In this document: positions 1-8,412 of the stretch, piece after piece
Layout: each line of letters opens with the position of its first letter
Numbering within the stretch: the first letter of the stretch is position 1
Assembly (NCBI GenBank): GCA_029959285.1
Contig: JASCOE010000010.1
Location: 62,001 to 126,000, forward strand
From: Flavobacteriaceae bacterium PS02337
GTDB lineage: Bacteria > Bacteroidota > Bacteroidia > Flavobacteriales > Flavobacteriaceae
DNA: 64,000 nt
Direction: 5' to 3'
Position numbers and translations under genes: made by a program
Notes under the pieces: generated by a model
What the model was told of the DNA's origin: nothing
What the model saw: the letters and a program-made list of their open reading frames with translations, nothing else
Database searches by the model: none

Positions 1-324
1 AACTGATATTTCTTGAGCAGTATCTCCAGTATCAAGCCATTCCTTAATAGTCGCAATTTCGTGATCTTTTACAACAGCATGTCTTCCTAACCAGAATAAA
101 TATCGGACTACTCCAGGAGAATCAAAAATTAAGTTTCTGTCTTTTTCTTGTAGTTGTACAAAGATATAGTTGTTAAACAACGGAACTTCAACCTTAATTT
201 TTCTGTCAGATCTTTGTTGTGTCTTTTTTATTAAGGGGCAATAACAGTTTATGTTGAACTTGGTTAATTGTTCTGCTGCTCTTTTTTCCCATTTTGGTTT
301 GGTGTACACTACATACCATTTCAT
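1..324 (-). CDS. UpxY/RfaH-type NusG-paralog transcription antiterminator (3' end outside window)
   Basis: The reverse strand reads open from an ATG at 322-324 to the window edge, giving 108 residues. The N-terminus contains WYVVYTKPKWEKRAAEQL followed by a CPL segment and a VPLFNNYIFVQL strand, the hallmark of the NGN domain of NusG paralogs. The missing C-terminus would hold the KOW domain. In Bacteroides, UpxY proteins of this family are encoded at the head of capsule operons and prevent premature termination in the operon leader. Here the gene points away from the rightward polysaccharide run, so it may lead another polysaccharide operon lying to the left. Family assignment is strong; which leader it acts on is inference. 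Confidence 0.85.
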   Translation of the reverse strand, partial: MKWYVVYTKPKWEKRAAEQLTKFNINCYCPLIKKTQQRSDRKIKVEVPLFNNYIFVQLQEKDRNLIFDSPGVVRYLFWLGRHAVVKDHEIATIKEWLDTGDTAQEISV

Positions 325-604
325 AGTTCTAAAAATTTATTAATTGTGTTTGTAAAATGTTGTTTTATAAAAAATGAACTAGTCTTTTTACTGCTGATCA
401 ACATCAGAAATTATATTAAAAAATGTAAAATCATAATGTAACGATATTTTAAAAAAGCTGTTTCAGTAAATAAACGCTTACGCAATCGATATAAATAAGA
501 GTATTTCTAAACATCACTTTAAACATCAGATATTCAAGCAATAAACTAAGTGGTAAATTTAATTCGATGATACAAAAATCACGAAGTTTTTTTATGGTAA
601 AATT

Positions 605-617
605 TCCTTATTAAGGA
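605..617. promoter_or_regulatory. Palindromic site TCCTTATTAAGGA
   Basis: This is a 13-nt palindrome with 6-bp arms around one central base. Its exact reverse complement occurs at 19579-19591, in the only other long leader inside the locus. The one-base centre makes an RNA hairpin unlikely and a protein-binding site more likely. The protein is unknown. Confidence 0.45.
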
Positions 618-697
618 CATTTAGCAACAAAAATGAAATTTTTCACGAACCGTATTTCCATAATTTTATCTTAAATTATTAAGGAGGATAAATCCAA

Positions 698-746
698 AAA
701 AATGATCCGAATTTCTCATTTTAATGATGAGATTTAAATCATTTTT
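698..746 (+). terminator. Nested hairpin in the operon leader, possible attenuator
   Basis: Outer arms AAAAATGAT (698-706) and ATCATTTTT (738-746) pair perfectly over 9 bp. Inside, TCTCAT (714-719) pairs with ATGAGA (727-732) around a 7-nt loop. The 3' arm ends in a T-run, as in a weak intrinsic terminator read rightward, about 200 bp before the first gene. A short ORF of 11 codons (702-737) preceded by AAGGAGG lies almost exactly inside the hairpin. Attenuation is inference. Confidence 0.4.
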
Positions 747-947
747 AAGTCATCTAAAACTGATAATTTTTTAAAATTTTGACCATTTTTATTTTATTTC
801 TGAGCAGTTATTATGTAACTATTCACGGGGAACCCTTTTTTAAAATTTTAAAAAAAACTCCAAAAGCCCAGCAAAATGGCAAATATTAATTTTTGAAAAT
901 CATACTACATTAACGAACATAATTTTTTAATTTAAAACATTAAGCAT

Positions 948-1382
948 ATGAGAACTGGAATTACATTTAGTGCTTTTGATTTGTTACATGCAGGGCACGT
1001 TAAAATGCTTGAAGAAGCAAAACAACATTGTGATTATTTAATTGTTGGTTTACAAACAGATCCGACGTTAGACCGTCCGACAAAAAATAAACCAACGCAA
1101 ACTGTTGTTGAACGCTACATACAGCTAAAAGCATGTAAATTTGTTGATGAGATTGTTCCTTATGCTACAGAGCAAGATTTAGAAGATATCTTAAAATCTT
1201 TTGCTCTTGATGTACGTATTTTAGGTGATGAATATAAGGATAGAGACTTTACTGGCAGAAAATATTGCGAAGAAAAAGGAATTGAATTGCATTTTAATAC
1301 CAGAGATCATCGTTTTTCGAGCACTAATCTGCGTAAAGAAGTTTATCAAAGAGAAGTTTTAGTTCATTCAAATGGGAATTAG
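948..1382 (+). CDS. TagD/RfaE-like cytidylyltransferase family protein
   Basis: This is a 144-residue nucleotidyltransferase. The N-terminal FDLLHAGH carries the HxGH nucleotide-binding motif at residues 14-17. FSSTNLRK near the C-terminus matches the ISSTxxR signature of the glycerol-3-phosphate cytidylyltransferase superfamily. Length fits TagD-type enzymes (about 130-150 residues). It is the first gene of the rightward polysaccharide run and overlaps manC by 11 nt in another frame, so the two are probably translationally coupled. The substrate cannot be told from sequence. No glycerophosphotransferase or heptose kinase partner is visible in the window, so a CDP-glycerol product is only one possibility. 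Confidence 0.82.
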   Translation: MRTGITFSAFDLLHAGHVKMLEEAKQHCDYLIVGLQTDPTLDRPTKNKPTQTVVERYIQLKACKFVDEIVPYATEQDLEDILKSFALDVRILGDEYKDRDFTGRKYCEEKGIELHFNTRDHRFSSTNLRKEVYQREVLVHSNGN

Positions 1383-2373
1383 TAAAGTAACACATGTTGT
1401 TTTAACTGGAGGAGTTGGCAGCAGATTGTGGCCTCTTTCGAGGAAAACACTACCGAAGCAATATCTTGAACTTTTTGACGGTGAATCGCTTTTTGAAAAA
1501 ACAGTAATTCGTAATCAAGATATATCTGATAAAACCATTGTGGTTGGAAATATTGAAAACTACAAAATGAGTAATGTTATTATGGAGAAATTCAATAGAC
1601 CATTTACTCACATCGTAGAAGCAGTTCCTCGTAATACTGCCGCGGCGATTGCTTTTGCAGCATTTGCATCAGAACCAGAAGATGTTTTATTGATTACGCC
1701 TTCAGATCATATTATTGAAGGAAGTGATTTATATAAAACAGCTTTAGAAAAAGCAATTTCACTGGCAAATGAAAATTATTTGGTAACTTTCGGTATTAAG
1801 CCTACTAAACCAGAAACGGGCTACGGCTATATAGAGTTTGAAAATGATAATGTAATTGCATTTCATGAAAAACCAAATTTGCAAACTGCTACAGCTTATT
1901 TAGAAAACGGAAACTATTTCTGGAATAGCGGATTGTTTTGTTTTAAAGCAGCTAAATTTCTGCAAGAGCTAGAAAACCAAGAACCAGAAGTTTATTGGGC
2001 GTCTAAAACCGCTTGGGAAGCAAATCAAAATGGCTTTTTAGATTACGAATTATCATTAAAAATTCCTTCCATTAGTATCGATTATGCCGTTATGGAAAGA
2101 AGTGATGCGATTAAAGTTGTTCCTGCTCATTTTGAATGGTCGGATTTAGGTTCTTTCGAATCTGTTTACGAGTATCTGGTTCAGAAGGGACATCCAATTG
2201 ATACGAATAGAAATATTGTAATCGGAACTTCATTGCATACCACTTTTATTGGAGTTAAAAATTGTATTTTAATCTATACCGCAGATGCCTTAATGGTTTT
2301 GCAAAAAGAAAATTCTCAAGAGGTAAAAGAAGTTTACCAACAGTTAGAATCTATTGCTTCGCCACTATTATAA
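1372..2373 (+). CDS. manC: Mannose-1-phosphate guanylyltransferase
   Basis: The enzyme makes GDP-mannose from mannose 1-phosphate and GTP in the cytoplasm. Residues 13-30 carry the nucleotidyltransferase signature GGVGSRLWPLSRKTLPKQ, and FHEKP occurs further on. At 333 residues it has only the guanylyltransferase domain and lacks the C-terminal cupin isomerase found in longer bifunctional enzymes. The start overlaps the preceding cytidylyltransferase. Its product feeds Gmd and Fcl just downstream and may also supply mannosyl residues. No phosphomannomutase gene is present in the window, so that step must be encoded elsewhere. Confidence 0.95.
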   Translation: MGISKVTHVVLTGGVGSRLWPLSRKTLPKQYLELFDGESLFEKTVIRNQDISDKTIVVGNIENYKMSNVIMEKFNRPFTHIVEAVPRNTAAAIAFAAFASEPEDVLLITPSDHIIEGSDLYKTALEKAISLANENYLVTFGIKPTKPETGYGYIEFENDNVIAFHEKPNLQTATAYLENGNYFWNSGLFCFKAAKFLQELENQEPEVYWASKTAWEANQNGFLDYELSLKIPSISIDYAVMERSDAIKVVPAHFEWSDLGSFESVYEYLVQKGHPIDTNRNIVIGTSLHTTFIGVKNCILIYTADALMVLQKENSQEVKEVYQQLESIASPLL

Positions 2374-2394
2374 TTGTAAATAAATAAACTCACA

Positions 2395-3348
2395 ATGATT
2401 AATAAAAATTCTATAATATATATTGCTGGACATAAAGGAATGGTAGGAAGTGCCATTTGGAGAAATCTGACTGCAAAAGGATACACAAATCTTATTGGAG
2501 CTTCGAGCAAAGAATTGGATTTGAGAGATCAAAATGCGGTTCGAGAATTTATTCAAAAAGTACAGCCAGATGTTATTATAGATGCAGCAGCAAAAGTTGG
2601 AGGAATTTTAGCAAACAATGATTTTCCATACCAATTTTTGATGGAAAATATGCAGATTCAAAACAATCTTATTAGTGAAGCACATAGTTTGGATGTGGAG
2701 AAATTTATCTTTTTAGGAAGTTCTTGTATTTATCCAAAACTTGCTCCGCAACCATTAAAAGAAGATTATTTATTAACTGCTTCTTTAGAAAAAACAAACG
2801 AATGGTACGCTTTAGCAAAAATCACAGGTGTAAAATTATGTGAAGCTATCCGTCAGCAATTCGACAAAGATTTTGTGAGTTTAATGCCAACCAACTTGTA
2901 CGGTATTCATGATAACTTCGATTTGAATAGTTCGCATGTTTTGCCTGCAATGATTCGCAAATTTCATGAAGCAAAAAAAAGCAACAATGCTCCAGTAATT
3001 CTTTGGGGAAGTGGTACACCAATGCGAGAATTTCTGTTTGTAGACGATATGGCAGAAGCTGTGGTATTTGCTTTAGAAAACAAACTTCCTGAACATTTGT
3101 ATAATGTTGGAACAGGAGAAGATCTAACCATTAAAGAATTGGCAACTGCAATACAAAAAATTGTAGGTCATACTGGAGATATTATCTGGGATGAAAGCAA
3201 ACCAGATGGAACGCCTCGAAAATTAATGGATGTTTCTAAAATGCATAACATTGGTTGGAAACACCAAATAAAATTAGAAGAAGGAATACAAAAAACCTAC
3301 AATTGGTTTCTAGAAAATATTGAAAGTTTAAAAGAAAAAAGCTATTAA
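2395..3348 (+). CDS. fcl: GDP-L-fucose synthase
   Basis: This short-chain dehydrogenase (317 residues) carries out the epimerase and NADPH-dependent reductase steps from GDP-4-keto-6-deoxymannose to GDP-L-fucose. The Rossmann motif GHKGMVG is at residues 12-18, LGSSCIYP follows, and the catalytic YxxxK is Y138-K142. MPTNLYGIHDNFD and the length fit the GDP-fucose synthase family. It lies 21 nt after manC and just before gmd, so GDP-fucose synthesis is complete within three adjacent genes. Confidence 0.95.
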   Translation: MINKNSIIYIAGHKGMVGSAIWRNLTAKGYTNLIGASSKELDLRDQNAVREFIQKVQPDVIIDAAAKVGGILANNDFPYQFLMENMQIQNNLISEAHSLDVEKFIFLGSSCIYPKLAPQPLKEDYLLTASLEKTNEWYALAKITGVKLCEAIRQQFDKDFVSLMPTNLYGIHDNFDLNSSHVLPAMIRKFHEAKKSNNAPVILWGSGTPMREFLFVDDMAEAVVFALENKLPEHLYNVGTGEDLTIKELATAIQKIVGHTGDIIWDESKPDGTPRKLMDVSKMHNIGWKHQIKLEEGIQKTYNWFLENIESLKEKSY

Positions 3349-3385
3349 TAACTTATTTTCTTAATCTAGAAACATACCCTTAAAA

Positions 3386-3447
3386 ACTTTACAGTTAACA
3401 CTTTATCAACTTTGCAACATTGCAACACAATGCCTTTGTGCCTTATA
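3386..3447. repeat. Degenerate ~8-bp tandem repeat in the fcl-gmd gap
   Basis: The spacer contains successive units such as AACTTTGC, AACATTGC and GCCTTTGT at roughly 8-nt spacing. An in-frame TTG at 3420 would put this repeat inside the gmd coding region, which argues for the later ATG start. It resembles other 7- and 8-bp arrays in the window. Confidence 0.5.
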
Positions 3448-3455
3448 GTAACATT

Positions 3456-4580
3456 ATGAATCCATTAAGAAAAACAGCGTTCATCACGGGAGTGACAGGA
3501 CAAGATGGAGCCTATTTAAGTGAATTTTTATTAGAAAAAGGTTATATAGTTCACGGATTAAAAAGACGTACTTCTTTATTTAATACAGACCGAATTGACC
3601 ATTTATATCAAGACCCTCATATAGATAATAGAAATTTTATTCTGCATTATGGCGATATGACAGATAGTACAAACTTGACTCGTTTGATTCAGCAAATCCA
3701 GCCAGATGAGATTTACAATTTGGCAGCGATGAGTCACGTAGCGGTTTCGTTTGAAACTCCTGAATATACTGGTAATGCTGATGGACTTGGAACGTTAAGA
3801 CTTTTAGATGCTGTTCGTTTGTTAGGTTTGGAAAAGAAAACCCGTATTTATCAAGCTTCAACTTCAGAGTTGTATGGAAAAGTGCAAGAAGTACCACAGT
3901 CTGAAACAACTCCTTTTTATCCGAGATCACCTTATGCGGTAGCAAAAATGTATGCTTTTTGGATTACTGTAAATTATAGAGAAGCTTACGGAATGTATGC
4001 TTGTAACGGTATTTTATTTAATCACGAATCTCCTATTCGTGGAGAAACTTTTGTAACAAGAAAAATTACAAGAGCTACGTCAAGAATTGCTTTGGGATTA
4101 CAAGATAAATTATACTTAGGAAACCTTGATGCCCAACGCGATTGGGGACATGCAAAAGATTATGTTCGAATGATGTGGATGATTCTCCAGGCAGATGAAC
4201 CAGAAGATTGGGTAATTGCAACAGGAAAAACTACTCCAGTTCGTGAGTTTGTTCGTATGAGCTTTGCTGAGGTAGGTATAGAACTAGAATTTATTGGTGA
4301 AGGTGTAGATGAGAAAGGATTGGTGTTATCATGCAGTAATCCAGATTATCAGCTTCCGATAGGAAAAGAAATATTAGCAGTAGATCCTCATTATTTTAGA
4401 CCAACAGAAGTAGATTTATTAATAGGAGACCCTACAAAAGCTAAAAATAAATTAGGTTGGGAATGTCAATATGAGTTATCTGAATTGGTGCAGGAAATGA
4501 TGGAATCAGATTTAAAGCTGATGAGAAAAGAACAGCATTTAAAAGAAAGTGGTTATACTATCTTAAATTATTTTGAATAA
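3456..4580 (+). CDS. gmd: GDP-mannose 4,6-dehydratase
   Basis: It converts GDP-mannose to GDP-4-keto-6-deoxymannose, the substrate of Fcl. With the ATG at 3456 the protein is 374 residues, usual for Gmd. The NADP-binding ITGVTGQDG is at residues 10-18, STSELYGKV carries the active-site serine/threonine region, and YAVAK gives the catalytic Y160 and K164. [16 protein letters not shown] is diagnostic of the family. The longer reading from TTG 3420 adds 12 residues encoded by a low-complexity repeat and is not preferred. Confidence 0.95.
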   Translation: MNPLRKTAFITGVTGQDGAYLSEFLLEKGYIVHGLKRRTSLFNTDRIDHLYQDPHIDNRNFILHYGDMTDSTNLTRLIQQIQPDEIYNLAAMSHVAVSFETPEYTGNADGLGTLRLLDAVRLLGLEKKTRIYQASTSELYGKVQEVPQSETTPFYPRSPYAVAKMYAFWITVNYREAYGMYACNGILFNHESPIRGETFVTRKITRATSRIALGLQDKLYLGNLDAQRDWGHAKDYVRMMWMILQADEPEDWVIATGKTTPVREFVRMSFAEVGIELEFIGEGVDEKGLVLSCSNPDYQLPIGKEILAVDPHYFRPTEVDLLIGDPTKAKNKLGWECQYELSELVQEMMESDLKLMRKEQHLKESGYTILNYFE

Positions 4581-4632
4581 CCAATTAGATAAATCAATAA
4601 AAGAATATTTCTCCTTCTTAAAAAAGATATAA

Positions 4633-6045
4633 ATGAAAATCAAAAATATTTGTTGTTTAGGTGCTGGTTATGTGGGTGGTCCAACAATGTCAGTTATTGC
4701 ATTGAAATGCCCAGAAATTAACGTAACAGTTGTTGATTTAAATGAAGCCCGAATTGCAGCCTGGAACGATGAAGATTTAGACAAACTTCCTGTATATGAA
4801 CCAGGACTTGCTGAGGTTGTTAGCGAAGCAAGAGGTCGTAATTTATTCTTTTCTACAGATGTAGATAGCGCTATCGAAGCCGCCGACATGATTTTTATAG
4901 CGGTAAATACGCCAACAAAAAATTATGGAGAAGGGAAAGGAATGGCAGCTGATTTGAAATTTGTCGAACTATGCGCTAGACAAATTGCTAGAGTAGCTAA
5001 AAATGACAAAATTATTGTTGAAAAATCGACTCTTCCGGTAAGAACGGCAGAAACATTGCAAACGATTTTAGATCACACCGGAAACGGTTTTAAATTTGAA
5101 GTTCTTTCTAATCCTGAGTTTTTGGCAGAAGGAACAGCAATAGAAGATTTGCTAAATGCTGATCGTGTTCTAATTGGTGGAAAAGAAACTGAAAGCGGAC
5201 AAAAAGCCATTCAAGCTTTGGTTGATGTCTACGCACATTGGTTATCTCCAAAACAGATTTTAACCACAAATGTTTGGTCTTCAGAATTGTCAAAACTAAC
5301 TGCAAATGCTTTTTTGGCACAAAGAATTTCTTCAATCAATGCATTATCGGCTTTATGTGAAGTTACAGAAGCTGATGTCGATGAGGTTGCAACTGCAATC
5401 GGAACTGACAGCCGAATTGGAGCTAAATTTCTTAAAGCTTCTGTAGGTTTTGGCGGATCTTGTTTTCAAAAAGACATTTTAAATTTAGTGTATTTATGCC
5501 GTTATTTTAATTTGCCAGAAGTAGCTAATTATTGGGAGCAAATTACAATTCTGAACGATTATCAGAAATATCGTTTTGCAAAAAAAATTATAACTTCTCT
5601 TTTTAATACGGTCAGCGGAAAAAAGATATCTTTTTTAGGATGGGCATTTAAAAAAGACACCAATGATACTAGAGAATCGGCAGCAATTTATGTGGCAGAA
5701 CATTTAATTGAAGATGGCGCAGAAATTCACGTTTACGATCCGAAAGTTTCTGAAGAAAAAATTAAAGCGGATATGGCCTATTTGTGGGAATCGAAAGGAT
5801 TTACAGAACAAAAAATCGAAGCGAAATTAAAACAAGTTTTTGTATACGAATCTCATCTAGAAGCCACACATCAAGCACATGCGGTTGCAATTTTAACAGA
5901 ATGGGACGAATTTAAAACCTACGATTGGAGTTTGATTTATTCAACAATGTACAAACCAGCCTTTTTGTTTGACGGACGTAACATTTTAGATGCAGAAAAA
6001 TTAAGAGCAATTGGTTTTCAGGTTAAAGGAATTGGTAAAGGATAA
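4633..6045 (+). CDS. ugd: UDP-glucose 6-dehydrogenase (animal/plant-like type)
   Basis: It oxidises UDP-glucose to UDP-glucuronate with two NAD+. Residues 9-15 carry the NAD-binding LGAGYVG, and the catalytic cysteine is C277 in [18 protein letters not shown]. At 470 residues, with [13 protein letters not shown] and the [19 protein letters not shown] segment, it resembles the longer UGDH form known from animals and plants more than the ~390-440 residue bacterial Ugd/TuaD form. UDP-glucuronate can be used directly or decarboxylated by the UXS enzyme encoded at 18583. The overall call is firm; the subtype is a judgement from motifs. Confidence 0.93.
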   Translation: MKIKNICCLGAGYVGGPTMSVIALKCPEINVTVVDLNEARIAAWNDEDLDKLPVYEPGLAEVVSEARGRNLFFSTDVDSAIEAADMIFIAVNTPTKNYGEGKGMAADLKFVELCARQIARVAKNDKIIVEKSTLPVRTAETLQTILDHTGNGFKFEVLSNPEFLAEGTAIEDLLNADRVLIGGKETESGQKAIQALVDVYAHWLSPKQILTTNVWSSELSKLTANAFLAQRISSINALSALCEVTEADVDEVATAIGTDSRIGAKFLKASVGFGGSCFQKDILNLVYLCRYFNLPEVANYWEQITILNDYQKYRFAKKIITSLFNTVSGKKISFLGWAFKKDTNDTRESAAIYVAEHLIEDGAEIHVYDPKVSEEKIKADMAYLWESKGFTEQKIEAKLKQVFVYESHLEATHQAHAVAILTEWDEFKTYDWSLIYSTMYKPAFLFDGRNILDAEKLRAIGFQVKGIGKG

Positions 6046-6108
6046 TTCTTCAAACTGATAAAATGGAAAAAAAGAAATATTTGTTTAGTGATAAATTAAT
6101 GATAGTAA

Positions 6109-7401
6109 ATGAATTGGTCATTAGATAGAATAAAGAAACACCAGCATTTTGATAGAAGCGTAAACTTTATAAAGCTAATTTCGATTGTTGGAAGCACAGA
6201 AGTAATATTAAAATTAGTTGGATTTGTATCTGGAATATTGATTGTCAGAATGCTTCCTGTTCAGGAATATGCATTGTACACACTAGCAAATACCATGTTA
6301 GGAACTTTGGTAATGTTTACAGATTCTGGAATTTCTAACGGTGTTATGGCTCTAAGCGGAAAAGTTTGGAAAGATCCAAAAAAACTAGGAATAGTTTTGG
6401 CTACAGGTTTAGATTTAAGAAAGAAATTTGCATTTATAGCTTTAATAATTGCGACACCGATTATTATCTATTTATTATTAAAGAATAATGCGAGCTGGTT
6501 ATCAGCAGTTTTAATTCTACTTTCATTAATTCCTGCTTTTTATGCGGCATTATCAGATTCTTTGTTAGAAATAACGCCAAAATTGCATCAGGATATTACC
6601 ACTTTACAAAAAAATCAGTTGATTATTGGTTTTGGAAGATTGTTACTTACAGTTTTAACAATATTTGTTTTTCCTTGGACTGCTGTTATTATTCTGGCTT
6701 CTGGAATTCCGCAGATTTATGGCAATTACAGACTAAAAAAAATCAATAAAAAGTTTGTAGATAGCCATCAAAAATCAGATCCAAAAATTCGAAAAGAAAT
6801 TTTAAAGATAGTTACTAAAATCCTGCCTAATATTATATTTTATGCTTTGTCAGGTCAAATAGTGATTTGGATACTATCTGTTTTTGGAAATTCAACAGAT
6901 TTGGCAAGTATTGGAGCTTTGGGCAGGTTTGCAGCACTGATGGCTTTTTTTACGACTATTTCGGGAACATTATTTTTACCTCGTTTTTCTAGATTAGAAG
7001 AAAATAAAGAAACACTTATAAAGTACTTTTTGTTTTTTCAGCTGGTTCTTTTTTTAGCTGCAGGATTTATTTTATTAATCGTATTTCTTTTTCCTAATCA
7101 AATGTTGTGGCTTTTAGGAACGTCTTATAGTTCATTGTCTTCAGAACTTTTTCTTATCATGCTTTCAAATTGTATTGGCTTGATAACTGCAATGACCGGC
7201 AATTTAATCGGCAGTAGAGGACATTTCTTAAATCCAATTTTTGTTATCACATTAAATTTAGGAGCTGTCATAATAGCTTATTTTATTTGGGATTTAACAA
7301 CGTTGCGAGGCATTCTTTATTATAGCATTTTTTATCAAATCATTTCATTAATAGTCAATTATATATTTAGTTTTTCGGTTATACTTTTTAATAAGAAATA
7401 A
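6109..7401 (+). CDS. wzx: Wzx-type polysaccharide repeat-unit flippase
   Basis: This is a 430-residue, strongly hydrophobic protein with about 12 predicted membrane spans in a polysaccharide-transport (MOP superfamily) layout. The N-terminal segment VLKLVGFVSGILIVRMLPVQEYALYTL is typical of Wzx proteins. Its position between nucleotide-sugar genes and glycosyltransferases, with a Wzy-like polymerase, Wza and Wzc downstream, supports a role in moving lipid-linked repeat units across the inner membrane. Such proteins diverge fast, so substrate specificity cannot be inferred. Confidence 0.85.
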   Translation: MNWSLDRIKKHQHFDRSVNFIKLISIVGSTEVILKLVGFVSGILIVRMLPVQEYALYTLANTMLGTLVMFTDSGISNGVMALSGKVWKDPKKLGIVLATGLDLRKKFAFIALIIATPIIIYLLLKNNASWLSAVLILLSLIPAFYAALSDSLLEITPKLHQDITTLQKNQLIIGFGRLLLTVLTIFVFPWTAVIILASGIPQIYGNYRLKKINKKFVDSHQKSDPKIRKEILKIVTKILPNIIFYALSGQIVIWILSVFGNSTDLASIGALGRFAALMAFFTTISGTLFLPRFSRLEENKETLIKYFLFFQLVLFLAAGFILLIVFLFPNQMLWLLGTSYSSLSSELFLIMLSNCIGLITAMTGNLIGSRGHFLNPIFVITLNLGAVIIAYFIWDLTTLRGILYYSIFYQIISLIVNYIFSFSVILFNKK

Positions 7402-7475
7402 ATAGTAGAATAATTACCAAGTTTAATTCTTTCAAAAAAAACTAAATCATAAAGAAATAATTCAATTCTGAAAAC

Positions 7476-8402
7476 ATGAATAAATTACCTGGTCAAGGCG
7501 GACTTACAAAAAGAATTACCGTAGCTAAAGGAAAATCAAATCGTAGAAAATTTGAAAAAGAAGTTTCATCAGGTTTATCAAATTTGATTGCTAAAATCAA
7601 TAAAAAGAAAAACATTGAGATGGAAATTGCGAGTTTTTCTTCGTTTAATGATTATCAAGAACAGCTTTTATCTATTTTATCTTTTATTCGTTATGTCGGA
7701 ACACCACTTAAATGGACACTTTATTCTGATGGATCTCATACGCAAGAACAAATAGATCAACTTGAAAAAGGTTTTGGCTTCGTTAAAGTTATTAAAGGAA
7801 TTAATTGGAGTGAAATAGAAACTTTAAAAGGTTTAAGCAGAGAAGAATTAGAACCTTATGAAGAATATTTAATTCATTATTGCAAAACATCGGCGTATGG
7901 CAGAAAGTTATTTTATTACCTAAATCATACAATAGAAAAACCAACTCTTTTTTTAGATTCAGATATTTTGTTTTACGAACATGCAAATGTTTTAGAATTG
8001 GTTTTAACTGAAAAACCTATTGCAAACGGTTGGTATATGCCCGATGTTAATTGGGGATGTTTAGACAGCCGTTACAAAGCAGTAAATTCAGAACAAATTT
8101 ATCAGGTAAATTCAGGGTTTATTTTTGCAAATACTGCTTTTGAACGCATCAACGAATCTTTAGATTTTTTCAAAACGTTCAATTTTACTTACGAATATTT
8201 TAGTGAGCAAACCATTTATCATCATTTGTTGAAAAACAATGTTTATATGCCTTTAACTCCAAAAACATTCATTTTGGACTCTGCCGATCAATTCGATTTT
8301 GCGTATTTATTTCATCCAAAACAAATGGCAGTTAGACATTATACAGGTCCTGTACGTCATAAAATGTGGCAAAAAGATTATAAATGGCATTTAGGTTTAT
8401 AA
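7476..8402 (+). CDS. Putative GT-A fold glycosyltransferase
   Basis: A 308-residue protein with no signal peptide. Its clearest motif is TLFLDSDILFYEH, a DxD metal/nucleotide-sugar site at D161 and D163. A conserved-looking YQVNSGFIFAN follows, and the C-terminal half has VRHYTGPVRHKMW. This pattern fits GT-A (GT8-like or uncharacterised) transferases. It opens a block of four non-GT4, non-GT2 transferase genes (7476-11274) with short spacers. I cannot name donor, acceptor or CAZy family. The lysine-rich first 50 residues may contact the membrane or be a loose tail. Confidence 0.7.
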   Translation: MNKLPGQGGLTKRITVAKGKSNRRKFEKEVSSGLSNLIAKINKKKNIEMEIASFSSFNDYQEQLLSILSFIRYVGTPLKWTLYSDGSHTQEQIDQLEKGFGFVKVIKGINWSEIETLKGLSREELEPYEEYLIHYCKTSAYGRKLFYYLNHTIEKPTLFLDSDILFYEHANVLELVLTEKPIANGWYMPDVNWGCLDSRYKAVNSEQIYQVNSGFIFANTAFERINESLDFFKTFNFTYEYFSEQTIYHHLLKNNVYMPLTPKTFILDSADQFDFAYLFHPKQMAVRHYTGPVRHKMWQKDYKWHLGL

Positions 8403-8412
8403 AAAAAATTAA

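Larger units (their letters stand above)
325..947. promoter_or_regulatory. Divergent 623-bp leader region between the antiterminator and the polysaccharide operon
   Basis: No convincing gene lies here. It is very AT-rich and holds a short palindrome (605-617), a perfect Shine-Dalgarno-like AAGGAGG (681-687), a nested terminator-like hairpin (698-746), a small hairpin CTGAT-CAAC-ATCAG (394-407) and a perfect 20-nt A/T palindrome (836-855). I did not find an exact TAnnTTTG promoter box on either strand, so transcription starts are not placed. The length is far above the neighbouring gaps and fits long regulated 5' leaders for the genes on both sides. Confidence 0.6.

Noticed and set aside
826-841. 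GGGGAACCC plus T-run in the leader, read as a terminator
   Set aside because: The stem is only three G-C pairs with a tri-loop, too weak to claim.
836-855. Perfect 20-nt A/T palindrome TTTTTTAAAATTTTAAAAAA
   Set aside because: Homopolymer-based palindromes arise easily in such AT-rich DNA, so it is noted only as part of the leader.
3420-3455. TTG start for gmd giving 12 extra residues
   Set aside because: The extension is encoded by a tandem repeat and lies before the family start; ATG 3456 is better.
3637-3945. 102-residue leftward ORF inside gmd
   Set aside because: It lies wholly within a strongly conserved gene, has no motif or start context, and is a frame shadow, as are the other ORFs buried in real genes.
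6063-6128. 21-codon ORF (ATG at 6063) just before the flippase gene
   Set aside because: It is short and Lys-rich, overlaps the flippase start and has no supporting context.
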